Assembly (NCBI GenBank): GCA_010356995.1 | Contig: ML996695.1 | Location: 505,061 to 569,060, forward strand | Reading direction: 5' to 3' | Origin: Trichodelitschia bisporula | Lineage: Eukaryota; Ascomycota; Dothideomycetes; Phaeotrichales; Phaeotrichaceae | DNA: 64,000 nt | Part shown: piece after piece, positions 44,648-53,915 of the stretch | How positions within the stretch are numbered: position 1 is the first letter of the stretch | How the letters are laid out: each line of letters begins with the position of its first letter | The notes under the pieces: generated by a model | Database searches by the model: none | Told to the model about the DNA's origin: nothing | The model's input: only the letters and a program-made list of their open reading frames with translations | Translations under genes and position numbers: made by a program

Positions 44648-45595
44648 CGTGTACAAGACGGCGGGACGCCGTGAGGGATGTAGTTGGTGATGCTATGAAG
44701 TGAAGTCGCAAGGCGCATGCAGTGACGTCGGCCGCAAGAAGGCGCCGCGTTGCGCGCCTTATATTCCCCGCACCTACCCCCGCTTCACGCCCCGATCCCA
44801 TTTCCCGTGCATCGCACCCCGCGTTCGTGCGAAGGTCAGCGACACGCGATCAGCGAATGACGCTGGGCTTCCAAATGTGGGGTTGGTGAGCGTAAGGCGG
44901 CGTCAGGCTGCGGCGCTGATTGACGGCTCTTGGGTCGCGGGGTTAGCTTCGGGGTTGGTTCGGGGGAAATTGTCCCGTTATTGGCTTCCGGGCTGGATTG
45001 CGGGGGGTGGGGGATGCTGGGGAAGTACGTGGGGAATGGAGATTTGAGATTTGGAGGCGGATGGGTGGAGGCGCGGGTAACGTGTTCCCTTCGTGGACGG
45101 GAGTGGTATTCGGGAGTGGTATTCGGGAGTGGTATTCGGGAGTGGTATTCGGGAGGGGATATGTCGGGAAGGATGGGGTGGCATACTGTACTGTACTGGA
45201 CTTTGTGAAACCCCTCGGCTTTAGGCATCTGGTAGCTTGTCATCAAGGCGGAGACGGCTATTTCGATATGTATAATCGGCTACGGATCATTATGTATCAC
45301 GGGCAGTTGAAGGTGGATCACTACGACTCTGTCGTAAGGAAGCTGTTCAGGCCCCGTATATCATGAACCTGATCCGCAGTTTCTGGCGCCTGTTAACCAC
45401 TTATGCGGCGTGTGTGATGCTAAAGTAACATGGAATTCCACGTGAGATCCGTATAGAAGGCCAGGTAAGATCATCCATAGGCCAGTCCCCAAAATCCCAT
45501 ACTTGCGTCCGATTCCTACAGCCCTCGACCTACCCCACAGTCTCGTACTTCGAGGCTCCATGAATGCCTTCCCACCACTACCACCCTGATCATTA
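44648..45595. other. Intergenic with a 13-bp tandem repeat
   Basis: About 0.95 kb holding the P450 promoter and the 3' flank of the XRCC2-like gene. No supported coding sequence. Confidence 0.4.
45098..45158. repeat. 13-bp tandem repeat, four copies plus a partial
   Basis: The unit CGGGAGTGGTATT is repeated head to tail from 45098 to 45149 without change, then decays (CGGGAGGGG). It lies about 0.45 kb upstream of the P450 start. Confidence 0.9.
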
Positions 45596-46599
45596 TCACC
45601 AAGCCCACACTCCTTCCCCGGAAATCCCTCCCCCACCCCCACCCCTAACCCAAAACCTCATCCCCTCCTCCCTCCCCTTCCCCTTTCTCCGTAGCAGAAC
45701 CTCTCCCACACCTAACCCCCTCCCCTCCCCCCTCCTCTCCGCGCCCATAACAACCCTCCCCAACCCCCTCACCCCACTCACCGCCGTGCGCACACTCACA
45801 CCCCCCCTCCCATCCGCCCCCTGGCCCAGCACCTCCGTCGTAAGCACAACCACGCACCCAAACCCCTCCGCCAGCCCCCTGAGCACCGGCACAAGTCCAT
45901 GCACCCCCCCCGCATCCTCCGCCGCCCTAGCCGGCCAATACAACCCCCCAACCCCATCAACAAGCACCGCATGCAGCGCCCTTGCCCCCGATTCATGCCG
46001 AGCCGAGAGCAAATACTCCGGTAGAGCCGCCAGCGTCGCATACACCTGCGCGAGCCCCTTAGGCCGGAATACTTGCACATGCCGCAGCGCATCCGCAACC
46101 GCAGCCTCCAGCACCAGCGGCGCAATACCAGGCATCGCTCCTACCACCGCTGACTCCGGGATGGGCTTGCGGGGGCCCAGGACGTACGCGCGCATCACGC
46201 CCGCGAGCCGAGCAACGTCGAATCGCGCATCGAGGTCGAGGACCACAATACACGCGGCTTTACCGCCTAACTGCGTTGGTAGCGTTGCGATTCCTGTGGC
46301 GAGGTAGAGGAGGTGCGTTTTGCCGGCGTTGGGGGTTAGGGATGTGAGTTCGATGACTGGGTTGGGACAGCGATTCGGGCCGGTAGGGTGGAGGGCGCGG
46401 TCCAGCGGGGGAATGTTGAAATACGGCGTGTGCGGGTCGCGCGGGAGTGCTGTAAGAAGCTATGCAGAAATTAGTTGCCTGGCTGGAAGCCGATGTTGAT
46501 ATCCCCAGCGGTGTCGTCGGGCCGCGCGAATCTCACCTCACGCAACCACCCGCCCTCAACCTCACCCAACAACCTTCTGCCAACCTCCTCAGCACTCAT
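45596..46599 (-). CDS. RecA/Rad51-fold DNA repair protein, XRCC2-like
   Basis: Exons (minus) 46599-46537 and 46459-45596 give 308 aa. It resembles fungal XRCC2-like Rad51 paralogues, which assist Rad51 filament work in homologous recombination. After a helical N-terminus (MSAEEVGRRLLGEVEGGW), the core strand and P-loop read IELTSLTPNAGKTHLLYL, followed by a Walker B-like strand CIVVLDLDARFDVARLAGVM and the ALHAVLVDGVGGLYWPAR strand. The P-loop keeps AGKT but lacks the first Gly of the usual GxxxxGKT. The C-terminal 60 residues are Gly/Arg-rich. Only 20 bases separate its start from that of som1. A different Rad51 paralogue (for example a Rad57- or Rad55-like one) cannot be ruled out. Confidence 0.65.
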
Positions 46600-46619
46600 C
46601 CTCCCCTCTTTCTCGCATA
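46600..46619. promoter_or_regulatory. 20-bp gap between two divergent start codons
   Basis: Only 20 bases lie between the ATG of the XRCC2-like gene (minus) and the ATG of som1 (plus). Each gene's promoter and leader must therefore overlap the coding part or intron of the other, or the transcripts overlap. Confidence 0.6.
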
Positions 46620-47072
46620 ATGATCCCGATGCAATTCGGCCCCGCGGCGACTACCTTCCCTTCCTCGGCACTGCCCCAGCACGTCGCGCGAGATGTGCGC
46701 GGCAAACCGCGCGGCGTGCGGCTGGAGGACTGTCCGCTGAGCGAGATGACGCAGTACCGGTGTGATATTGTGGGGCGCGAGACGAGCAGTCCTAGTGTGC
46801 GGTGTGAGTGGTTTTTGAGGCTGTTTCGCAGGTATGTATGCTGTGTTTTCTTGCTCTATGTCTGCGGATGGGCATTGGTGGTGGATGTGGTGGTGGTGAC
46901 GTGGGGAGTTTGCGAGGTTCGGCCCGGGTTTGCAGCGCGGCGGTTGACCCGGGTGGGAAATGTGTCGTCTGCGGGAGCCAAACTCACTGAATCGGAGCTG
47001 ATTTGCGCCTGCAGATGCGCCGATGGCTTGACGGTCGAAACGACGGACTGGGAATGGTCGCGCAGCAAATGA
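46620..47072 (+). CDS. som1: Som1, mitochondrial inner-membrane protease factor
   Basis: Exons 46620-46831 and 47015-47072 give 89 aa. Som1 binds the Imp1 subunit of the mitochondrial inner membrane peptidase and is needed for cleavage of some intermembrane-space proteins. The family features are RGKPRGVRLEDCPLSEMTQY, then a Cys (YRC), VRCEWFLRLFRR, and, across a 183-nt intron, CADGLTVETTDWE. The cysteines fit a Cys-rich intermembrane-space protein. The intron is longer than most here but has GTATGT..GCAG ends, and the join restores RRCADGL exactly as in relatives. Confidence 0.87.
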   Translation: MIPMQFGPAATTFPSSALPQHVARDVRGKPRGVRLEDCPLSEMTQYRCDIVGRETSSPSVRCEWFLRLFRRYVCCVFLLYVCGWALVVDVVVVTWGVCEVRPGFAARRLTRVGNVSSAGAKLTESELICACRCADGLTVETTDWEWSRSK

Positions 47073-47329
47073 ATGCCCGTTGCTCGGTCGGCAGAGCCTT
47101 ACACCTTCACGTCAATCACCATGCAACCCGAATGCCTTCTACCGGTCACAAGGGCCAGTATCCTTAGTATTGGCAACCCGTTCCACGCCGCGAGGCCTGG
47201 AAATCTAAAATACAGGGTCCGCGTTTTATGACAGACAGCTCGCCATAAATGATGATATCCCATATGCCGTACGCCACGCTGAATCGCTCCGAAAAAAAAG
47301 CACATCGCAAAGTAGAAATACAATGTCCG

Positions 47330-48335
47330 CTACGCCTTCTTCATCCCCGCCTTCCTCCACACATTCCTCTCGTAGTTGACCAGCATCACGTCGTCGAATC
47401 CCGGCAGGCTAGGCGGCTGTTCCATGTCAAAGTCCTCGTGCATATAGTCGCTCTGCCTCTCATCTTCCGCCACCTTATCATCGTGCTGCGCTTCCCTCAG
47501 TGCCTCCTCGAATATCTGCCTGTCCCTCGTAACCCTCTCAGGCTTGTGGTGCGTCGCCTTCGCCAGCCCCACCCGCCGCGCAGCCATCAGCTTGCGAAGC
47601 GCCTGCTCCGCCAGCACGCCCTCCTGCGTCGCCTGCTCACGTATGCGCCGCGGATCCACTAGGCGCTCCTGGTACACCGGCGTCGACTGCCAAGTATGCT
47701 TGCTGGGGAGAGGAGGGAGGTGTGCGGGAATGTAGCTGCGCTTCTCCGTCTCTGGGACGCCAGACAGCGCGCCAGCGAAGAGAATTTCAAGGTCCGGGGC
47801 GGGGATTTCGTCCGCAGTAGGGGGCGCTACTTCGAATGGGCTCGGCGACTTCGGCGGAGGCGACTTGATGTGCGGCATAAGATCGGAGGCCGTAAGCCCG
47901 CTGAGCGCCAGGGCCTGAATGAAATCATGCGGTGTGGGAGACGTGCGCCGGTGCGCCTTCATCGAGCCACTGATGTCGGAGGCGAAATCTCGCATGACTG
48001 CTCGCGCGTCAGATACCAGGACACCCTAACACCCGTCGCGTGTACATACACTCCTCAACCTTTGCGCGCATCGCCTCCATCGCCAGGTGATGCGCGCTGT
48101 CAAACCCCGCTTGCTGGAGCATGTGGCCGAGCGAGCGGACTAGGGTCGCGTTCACGAACTCTTCGTCCGGGATTTCGGACGCGGCTGGGTCGGGAGGTGG
48201 CGGGACGGGGCTCTTGAAAATACGCCGCACCATCCGCAGGCGCTTCGCGGGGCGCTGCCCATCGTGATGGTCGGATTCGGAGGGTCGTTTGTTGGCGCGC
48301 GGCGCGGCGGGTTGTTCGGTGCGGATGCCCGCCAT
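47330..48335 (-). CDS. taf8: Transcription factor TFIID subunit 8 (TAF8)
   Basis: Exons (minus) 48335-48050 and 47997-47330 give 317 aa. It is a TFIID subunit with a histone fold that pairs with TAF10. The basic N-terminus (KRPSESDHHDGQRPAKRLR) is followed by the histone-fold Bromo_TP domain at about 58-125 (LVRSLGHMLQQAGFDSAHHLA, then SMKAHRRTSPTPHDFIQAL), and the TAF8 C-terminal motif LPSKHTWQSTPVYQERL continuing DPRRIREQATQEGVLAEQAL. The intron uses GTATGT and the join restores VEEFMRDF; a neighbouring acceptor 3 bases away would give a near-identical protein. The last 60 residues are acidic. Divergent from cox9. Confidence 0.88.
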
Positions 48336-48688
48336 GGTGATGGAAGGGGAGGAGTCAGCGGATGGATGGGGTTGTCATCAACCAGGGTTGCTGAGTGATA
48401 ATGATGGTGATGGGTATGGGAGGTGTGAAGAGGTGAAGAGGCGGTGCGGTATGTGTGAGGGAGAGTGCTGCGGGTTGATGGATGCCTCCGGGTCTTTTGA
48501 TGCGATGCATTTCCCTCCAAGAGAAGCGGGAGCTGCGAACATGACGCACGGACCACAGCGCCAAGCCGGCAACACTTGGAACCTCACACCACAGCTCTCT
48601 CTCTCTGCCTCTCTCTCACGACTCTCCTCCACCACGAACCCACTGCCGACCACATCGTATCCACTACTATCGTCCGCCGACTGCTACA
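48336..48688. promoter_or_regulatory. Divergent promoter, taf8 / cox9
   Basis: 353 bases between divergent starts; CT-rich on the cox9 side (TCTCTCTC near 48596-48620). No coding sequence is supported. Confidence 0.4.
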
Positions 48689-49144
48689 ATGGCTATCAAA
48701 CCCATCACTGGTGTACGTTCTCGAGCCATTGGCCTCGCGCCACGCTGTCTGCGCCCAGCCCCGGGCCGAGGGATAACTAGAGCTTTGCTAACATTGCGCA
48801 GATGCTCCGGCGGGGCCTCGTCCTTGACCTCAGCGTCGCTGGAGGTACGTTCCTACTCTGATATGGACCTTCGATACGCCATCGATGTCCTACCGTCCGC
48901 CACGGCTCGGCTAACTCGTCAGGTCTCGGTGTCACCTCTGGCTATGGCTGGTGGTATGGTACGTAGTGACGCAGCCCGCACCCGCAGGCTGCATCTTCCA
49001 CCTGCTTTATCGAACACCATCTAACAACGCATCTCAGGCTACCACGTCCCGGCTGTCCGTCACCGCGATGCCTTCTACAGCAAGCTGGAGGACGAGCGCG
49101 CCAAGGCCCTCGGCCAGGTCGGAACGGCGGGAAGCTCTGCGTAA
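48689..49144 (+). CDS. cox9: Cytochrome c oxidase subunit VIIa (Cox9 type)
   Basis: Exons 48689-48712, 48802-48844, 48923-48958 and 49038-49144 give 69 aa. It is a single-span accessory subunit of respiratory complex IV. The joined sequence reads MAIKPITGMLRRGLVLDLSV, a Gly-rich membrane span ending GYGWWYGYHVPAVR, then RDAFYSKLEDERAKAL, closely matching fungal Cox9. Three introns of 78-89 nt cut a 210-nt coding sequence into pieces as short as 24, 43 and 36 nt; every donor is GTACGT. A frame-only search misses this gene. Confidence 0.88.
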
Positions 49145-49328
49145 TCGAAGGGACAACGGTTCAGCTGTACATACGGCATAGAGAAGGCATAGAAATCTAG
49201 GAATCTACTTTCAAGCGCGCAACTTGTCTCGACTTTGATGTCACGTGAACCTTCTTCCGATGGGAGAGCGTATCTCGTCACAGCAGCGATGGGAGATCAA
49301 GACTCCAGATTCGGATTGTCAAATTGCT

Positions 49329-50995
49329 TCACGCGCGAGCCTCTACGCCCTCCTTGCTCACAGTGATGTACTTGACGCCCTTGTACGGTTGAACGCCCGC
49401 TCCCAAGCCCTTAGACCGCTGCGTGTCAATCACCAGCTTCTCAACCTTAATCCCACTTGCCAGCCACCCCTTAACCTGAAAGCTAACCGTCGCACTCGTC
49501 GGCATAAGTGTCTGAATCGCCCTCGCGCGCTTCGAATTCTGTTCCTCCTTCTTCCCCTCCTTCTCCTTCTCCGCCTGATACGTCCCGCCCTCCTCACCAT
49601 CATACTCCCACGTCTCGCTCCGCACCTCCAGTCCACTCGTCTCCCCCTCCTCCTCTAGCCCACCCACAAGCCCACACCGCAGCGTCGCCACCACCCCGCT
49701 GGCGCTGCTATGCAACCCCCCGCTCAGCGCCGCGGTATCCTTCCCCGCAATCCGCCACTCCACCACCGCATCTCCAGGCGCATAATGCGCCTCCCCACGG
49801 CTCGCACGCACCTCGGTCAGATTCCTTACCCCCGGTGCAATCGGCACACGCACAACCACATCCTCAACCACAGGATGCGCACTCGTCCCACCCGTCCTCC
49901 CCCCCAGCGCCGGCTTCGCAAAACTCGCCTCGCGCGTGCCTCCCGCAAACTTCGCATTCAGCAGCAGCCTAGCCTCGAACTCCGCGCCCCCAGCCCCAAG
50001 CCCCGTGCGCAGCTCCACGGACGCAGGTAACTGCAACGGGCTAGGCGTATTCGGGTTCGCGAGCGCGCGCTCCAGGTAGTCCGCGCCCAGGAGGTCGACT
50101 TCGTACCCTGCGAGCAGGAAGCGGCCGTCGGGGGGCACGAAGCTGAATTCCCCCGGCCGGGAGCGCCAGTGCGCGAGCCGGACGCAGGGGTGGAAGACGG
50201 GGAGCTGGATGAGGGAGGCGAGGGAGCCGCCCGGGGCGGCGAGTTTGAGGAATAGATCCGGGATGCCGGAGACTTTGCATGTGAAAGCCAATGTGCCGTG
50301 GGCGGAGGCGACGAGGGGCCGACCCGAGGGCGAGAGCGTCACGTGCAGGGTCTCGAGGATGTCGACGTACATCTCGTTGCTGGTATGGCGGACGTTTGCG
50401 CGGCGCCAGGGGATGGCGACGGCGGAGGAGGAGGAGAGGGATTTTGCGGCTGAGGGGCGGGCGGGACCGAGAGAGGGAGACGACCCGGGGAGCCCGACGC
50501 CGCCGAGCAGTTTGGTCATCCAGGAGGGGGCTTCGACGAGGTCGCGGAGGGCGTTGGGCTCGGTGGTTGCGATGTTGCCGCCGTCGCACATTTCGCCGAG
50601 GAGCTGGGCGATGACATCGTATGAGCTTTCGATTTTGGATGCTAGGAGCGGAGAGCCTAGGAAGTCTTCTAGTGTGTCGGCGACGCGGTGGAGGAATTCG
50701 AGGGTGGCGAGGGGGTCGGAGTCGCGGGAGGAGGGGGAGAGGAAGAGGAGCCGGTCCTGGATGATGGAGTATACGAGGCTTGGGGGGCTGGTGTCGGGGA
50801 TGTAGATTAAAGAGGGTTGCGGCGCGGGATGGGCGAGGTAGAGCGGCAGGAGGACCTGCGCTGACGCTGGACGGCCGTTCCAGACATGCTCGAGGATGCA
50901 GTTGCTGGTGATGTCAGCTTGGTGGGTGGCTATGGCAGTAGGATAGAGACGCACTTGTGCTCATCAAAGATGTACAGCGCTTCGATAGCGCTCAT
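49329..50995 (-). CDS. apm3: AP-3 adaptor complex subunit mu
   Basis: Exons (minus) 50995-50955 and 50904-49329 give 538 aa. It is the medium subunit of AP-3, which sorts cargo from Golgi/endosome to the vacuole by recognising Tyr-based signals. The start MSAIEALYIFDEHNN is the longin-type mu N-terminus, followed by VYSIIQDRLLFLSP, EFLHRVADTLEDFLG, and the C-terminal mu-homology domain from about residue 220 (NEMYVDILETLHVTLSP to YKGVKYITVSKEGVEARA). The first exon is only 41 nt and the join restores the family start. A Lys/Glu-rich insert (about 475-490) is extra. It faces cox9 tail to tail and the DMAC1-like gene head to head (275 bases). Confidence 0.87.
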
Positions 50996-51270
50996 ATTTG
51001 GTTAAACTACTTGGAGCCCCATAGAAGGAAGGGAGCAGTGACGTGAGGGGTGCTGAAGCAGTGAAGCTGATGTTGTTTAGTGGGAGCTCGAGGACTTGCC
51101 CCACCAAGACGTTGAGGCGCGGAGGTGGCTGCGGAGGAACCCTCGCTTCCGCCGCAACCTCAACTTTTTGTCGCGACACTTTCTGACGACAAGCTCTGAA
51201 AGCGACATGTACGGACGCATTTAGCTCTTTCTCTCTCTTAGGACAAACTACAGGCACATTGTCCTTCAAA

Positions 51271-51620
51271 ATGGCAAAGGAGGACCTCCAAACCATCGCG
51301 AAGCTAGAGCAGCCTCCCAAGCTCACGGCCATGCTCGCAGAGGATAAGAAGGAGGTATATGGGGACTGTACGCCTTGCAGGGTGGTCGGTACGTGGTAGA
51401 TTTGCTCATCAGAGACACTACTGACTATTGATTCCCAGGTGCCTCAGCCTTCGTTGGGCTCGCAGCCTACGGCTACTTCTCCGGCCACCACCAGCTCAGG
51501 CAACAAGAAGCCAAGATTCTCAAGAGTGGATCAATATTCGGCATGAGGTCAAGGCGAGCCGGTATTACGGGCAGCGCGTTGGTGCTTGCGGCGATGGGCT
51601 TCTGGAGACTGGTGAATTGA
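51271..51620 (+). CDS. DMAC1-like mitochondrial protein (DUF4536)
   Basis: Exons 51271-51388 and 51439-51620 give 99 aa. The family in animals helps assemble the distal membrane arm of complex I. Visible features are the YGDCTPCRVVGASAF motif with its CxxC, a Gly-rich span (FVGLAAYGYFSGHHQLR), and a second hydrophobic span (AGITGSALVLAAMGFWRLVN) at the C-terminus. The intron falls directly after the CxxC motif. A complex I role in fungi is inference from the family. It converges on the AlkB gene with 108 bases between stops. Confidence 0.75.
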
Positions 51621-51728
51621 GCCACAACGATACAAATGAAGCGATTGGCATTGTGGGCCTCGGAAACAGTAAATTATGCTACCTAAAAGCTCCCATTCAA
51701 GGTCTAACGGGTCTAAAAGCACGGCGGC

Positions 51729-52688
51729 CTACGTCGCGCTTGAAGGAGACGACATCGGATCAGCTATCCACGGGACCATCTTTTGATCTTCCTCATTCCA
51801 CCTGTATACCCTTCCTGTACCAACATTGTACTGGTAATAGTTCTCCGTCCCACCCTTCGCCATTGCCCGCCGAAACGTGATATTGATCCTTCCCTTCTCG
51901 CTCTCACCACCCTTGCGCTTCGGCACACTGTGCAACCATTTCGCCTGCGTCGGACCCCGCATGAGAATCAAATCGCCTGATCCCAGGGGCAAGTTGAACG
52001 GCTCCGCCTCTACGCTCTCTTCACCAGGCAGCGCTGCCTTCCGCTTCATGAAGAAATCCCTCCGCGCCCCGAGGCTCAGTGACGCAATCGCCGGGTCCTT
52101 CCCCAAGAACCGTTCGTCGTCCGAGTGAAAGGCAATGCTGTCTTCGCCGCCGGCATAGTAATTTACAAGACAAAAGTTGTAGGTGTGCTTGGTCGTTCCC
52201 TCAACTATCGTCCGCAGGAAGTCGAGACATGCCGGCAGCGGGCGCGGCCGGCACATGTACCGGTCCTTTGGAACCGGTACTCTCGATACCGCATCGAGGA
52301 GCTCGCCGTCTGGAGAAAAGATCGAGGTGGGATCGATGCCAAATACAGAGGTATAGCGCGGCGTGTTAACGAGCACGTCTACACCGGCTCGTTTGATGGT
52401 GTACTGCACTCGGTAGAAGGGGAGATTGGCGCGGAGGAAGCGGAAGAGCTCCCTTTGCGCCTCCTTTGGGATGTATGGCTGAAAGTAGAGCAGGTCTAGA
52501 TCAGGTTGGTCGTTGATGACCTTGCCTTCTGCTGTGGGGGCGAAGCCAAGCTCAGAGATCAGTGCGGGGGGGAGGTGCGGGATTGGGAAGGGGTAGTTTC
52601 GATGGTCTGAGGGAGTCTGAGTTGAGGGCTGGTACTGCTTCGATTGTATGGGCTTGAAGAAACCATCAAGAGTGCGTTTTTTGGACAT
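51729..52688 (-). CDS. AlkB-family 2OG-Fe(II) dioxygenase (ALKBH2/3 type)
   Basis: A single exon of 319 aa. It is expected to repair 1-methyladenine and 3-methylcytosine in DNA (or RNA) by oxidative demethylation. The N-terminus KKRTLDGFFKP looks like a PCNA-binding PIP box. The core shows VNYYAGGEDSIAFHSDDE (Fe ligands in H-x-D), a nucleotide-recognition lid, SLSLGARRDFFMKRK, the distal His in AKWLHSVPKR, and RINITFR whose Arg binds 2-oxoglutarate. The frame stays open about 60 codons upstream of the chosen ATG with acidic, protein-like sequence. I keep ATG 52686-52688 because the PIP-like start is normal for the family. Confidence 0.86.
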   Translation of the reverse strand: MSKKRTLDGFFKPIQSKQYQPSTQTPSDHRNYPFPIPHLPPALISELGFAPTAEGKVINDQPDLDLLYFQPYIPKEAQRELFRFLRANLPFYRVQYTIKRAGVDVLVNTPRYTSVFGIDPTSIFSPDGELLDAVSRVPVPKDRYMCRPRPLPACLDFLRTIVEGTTKHTYNFCLVNYYAGGEDSIAFHSDDERFLGKDPAIASLSLGARRDFFMKRKAALPGEESVEAEPFNLPLGSGDLILMRGPTQAKWLHSVPKRKGGESEKGRINITFRRAMAKGGTENYYQYNVGTGRVYRWNEEDQKMVPWIADPMSSPSSAT

Positions 52689-53915
52689 GTCTGCTGGAAG
52701 TGTGGTAGTGCGTTCGTTGGATGGAGCCTTGTCCTCATCAACATTAATCTTGGGCGTGCGATGTAGCGCAGGTTGCCTGTCGTCCGCTGGCTCAAAGTGC
52801 CGGTGAGCTACTGGGCCCTCCTGCGATGTAACAGCTTCTTGAGCGGCAAGACCTCGGCTATCAAACTCGTCATGATACTTAAAACATATTAGCTAGAGTA
52901 GGTAGACAACGCCTAGCCCTACCAGAGGGAGAGGGGTCGGATCAAGGTCGGGGGCCGCGCCTTAAGGATTAGCTACGATCAAGCAGTAGACAAGGATGAC
53001 ATACTATAAGAAGGGTGCAGCTGGGTAGAAGCGTGCTGCTGCGGGGGTAAGGCGTACTCCTGCGAGGGATAGGCGTACTGCTGCGGGAGAGGGGCGTACT
53101 GCTGCGCAGGAGGGTACTGCGAGGTAGAGGCGTGCTGTTGCGCAGGAGGGTACTGCGAGGCAGAGGCGTACTGCTGCGCAGGAGGATACTGCGAGGTAGA
53201 GGCGTACTGTTGCGTAGGAGCGTGCTGCGAGTGAGAGGCGTACTGCTGCGAGGAAGGGGAGTACTGCTGTGAGGAAGAGGTGTACTACTGAGAGGAAGAG
53301 GTGTACTGCTGAGAGGGAGAGGCGTGCTGCTGCATAGGCTGCGTTCACCGGAGGGAGGGCGGCTGGTCTTTATTCGCCAATTTTCTTGAGCGTTGCAACT
53401 CACGGCGCCGGCGCCGCCTTTCAACCCCCCTCTCCTCGCGGGTGTTGTATCTTGGGAGGTATAGGGCGCGGTGAAGCCATGGCGATGTGGTTTGTTGTGG
53501 GTTGGGATGGGAGGATGGAGGTTGTGTACGACGTTCGGAGTGATGACCGTGTGATGACGTAGATGACTCTGTTTATTCGTACAAGAGATCCAGTCTCAAT
53601 GTGCTGGCTTTTGGTAATCAGATTGAAGTTCATTCTTCCCAGTATACCCTGAAGACCACCTTCTAAGTTCTCTTGAGTGGAGTCTACCTTCCCTGTCACC
53701 ATATCAGCCTCACTTCCCGTTTGGTAAGTGGGAAGTCGCAATGTTGAACCTGGAGGGAAAGGGAAGAAACCGGCGCAGTAACACACTCCTGCTACATGAA
53801 GCTGAATATGCGGTACAACCCGATATTACAAGTCGCTAAGTAACACATAATCGAACGGGGTATCATACTCCGACTCCCAATACCTAACCAGTGCACGCCA
53901 AACACCTAGACACCA
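52689..53915. other. Intergenic with a Gln/Tyr-rich coding-like repeat
   Basis: Holds the AlkB promoter, a minus-strand repeat frame (52979-53335), and near 53480 an ATG that opens 19 codons (MASPRPIPPKIQHPRGEGG) upstream of it on the same strand. No complete gene could be assembled with confidence. Confidence 0.4.
52979..53335 (-). pseudogene. QQYAS/SQYPP tandem-repeat frame, interrupted
   Basis: On the minus strand one frame from ATG 53335 to TGA 52979 reads as repeats of SQYPPAQQYAS and QQYASPSQ-like units, rich in Gln, Tyr, Pro, Ser and Ala; about 118 codons. A single TAG (53285-53287) stands where neighbouring units have CAG, as if by one substitution. The other two frames translate to Ser/Thr/Pro/Leu- or Ala/Val/Leu-rich runs. 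The composition is like prion-like or spliceosome/RNA-binding low-complexity tails, and the upstream MASPRPIPPK segment may belong to the same gene. It is either an exon of an unrecognised gene whose N-terminus is spliced in, or a decayed gene. Confidence 0.4.

Noticed and set aside
53421-53786. 122-codon minus-strand frame ending MASPRPIPPKIQHPRGEGG
   Set aside because: The first 100 codons look like leader sequence. Only the last 19 may be a true N-terminus, and I could not connect them in phase to the QQYAS repeat with convincing splice sites.
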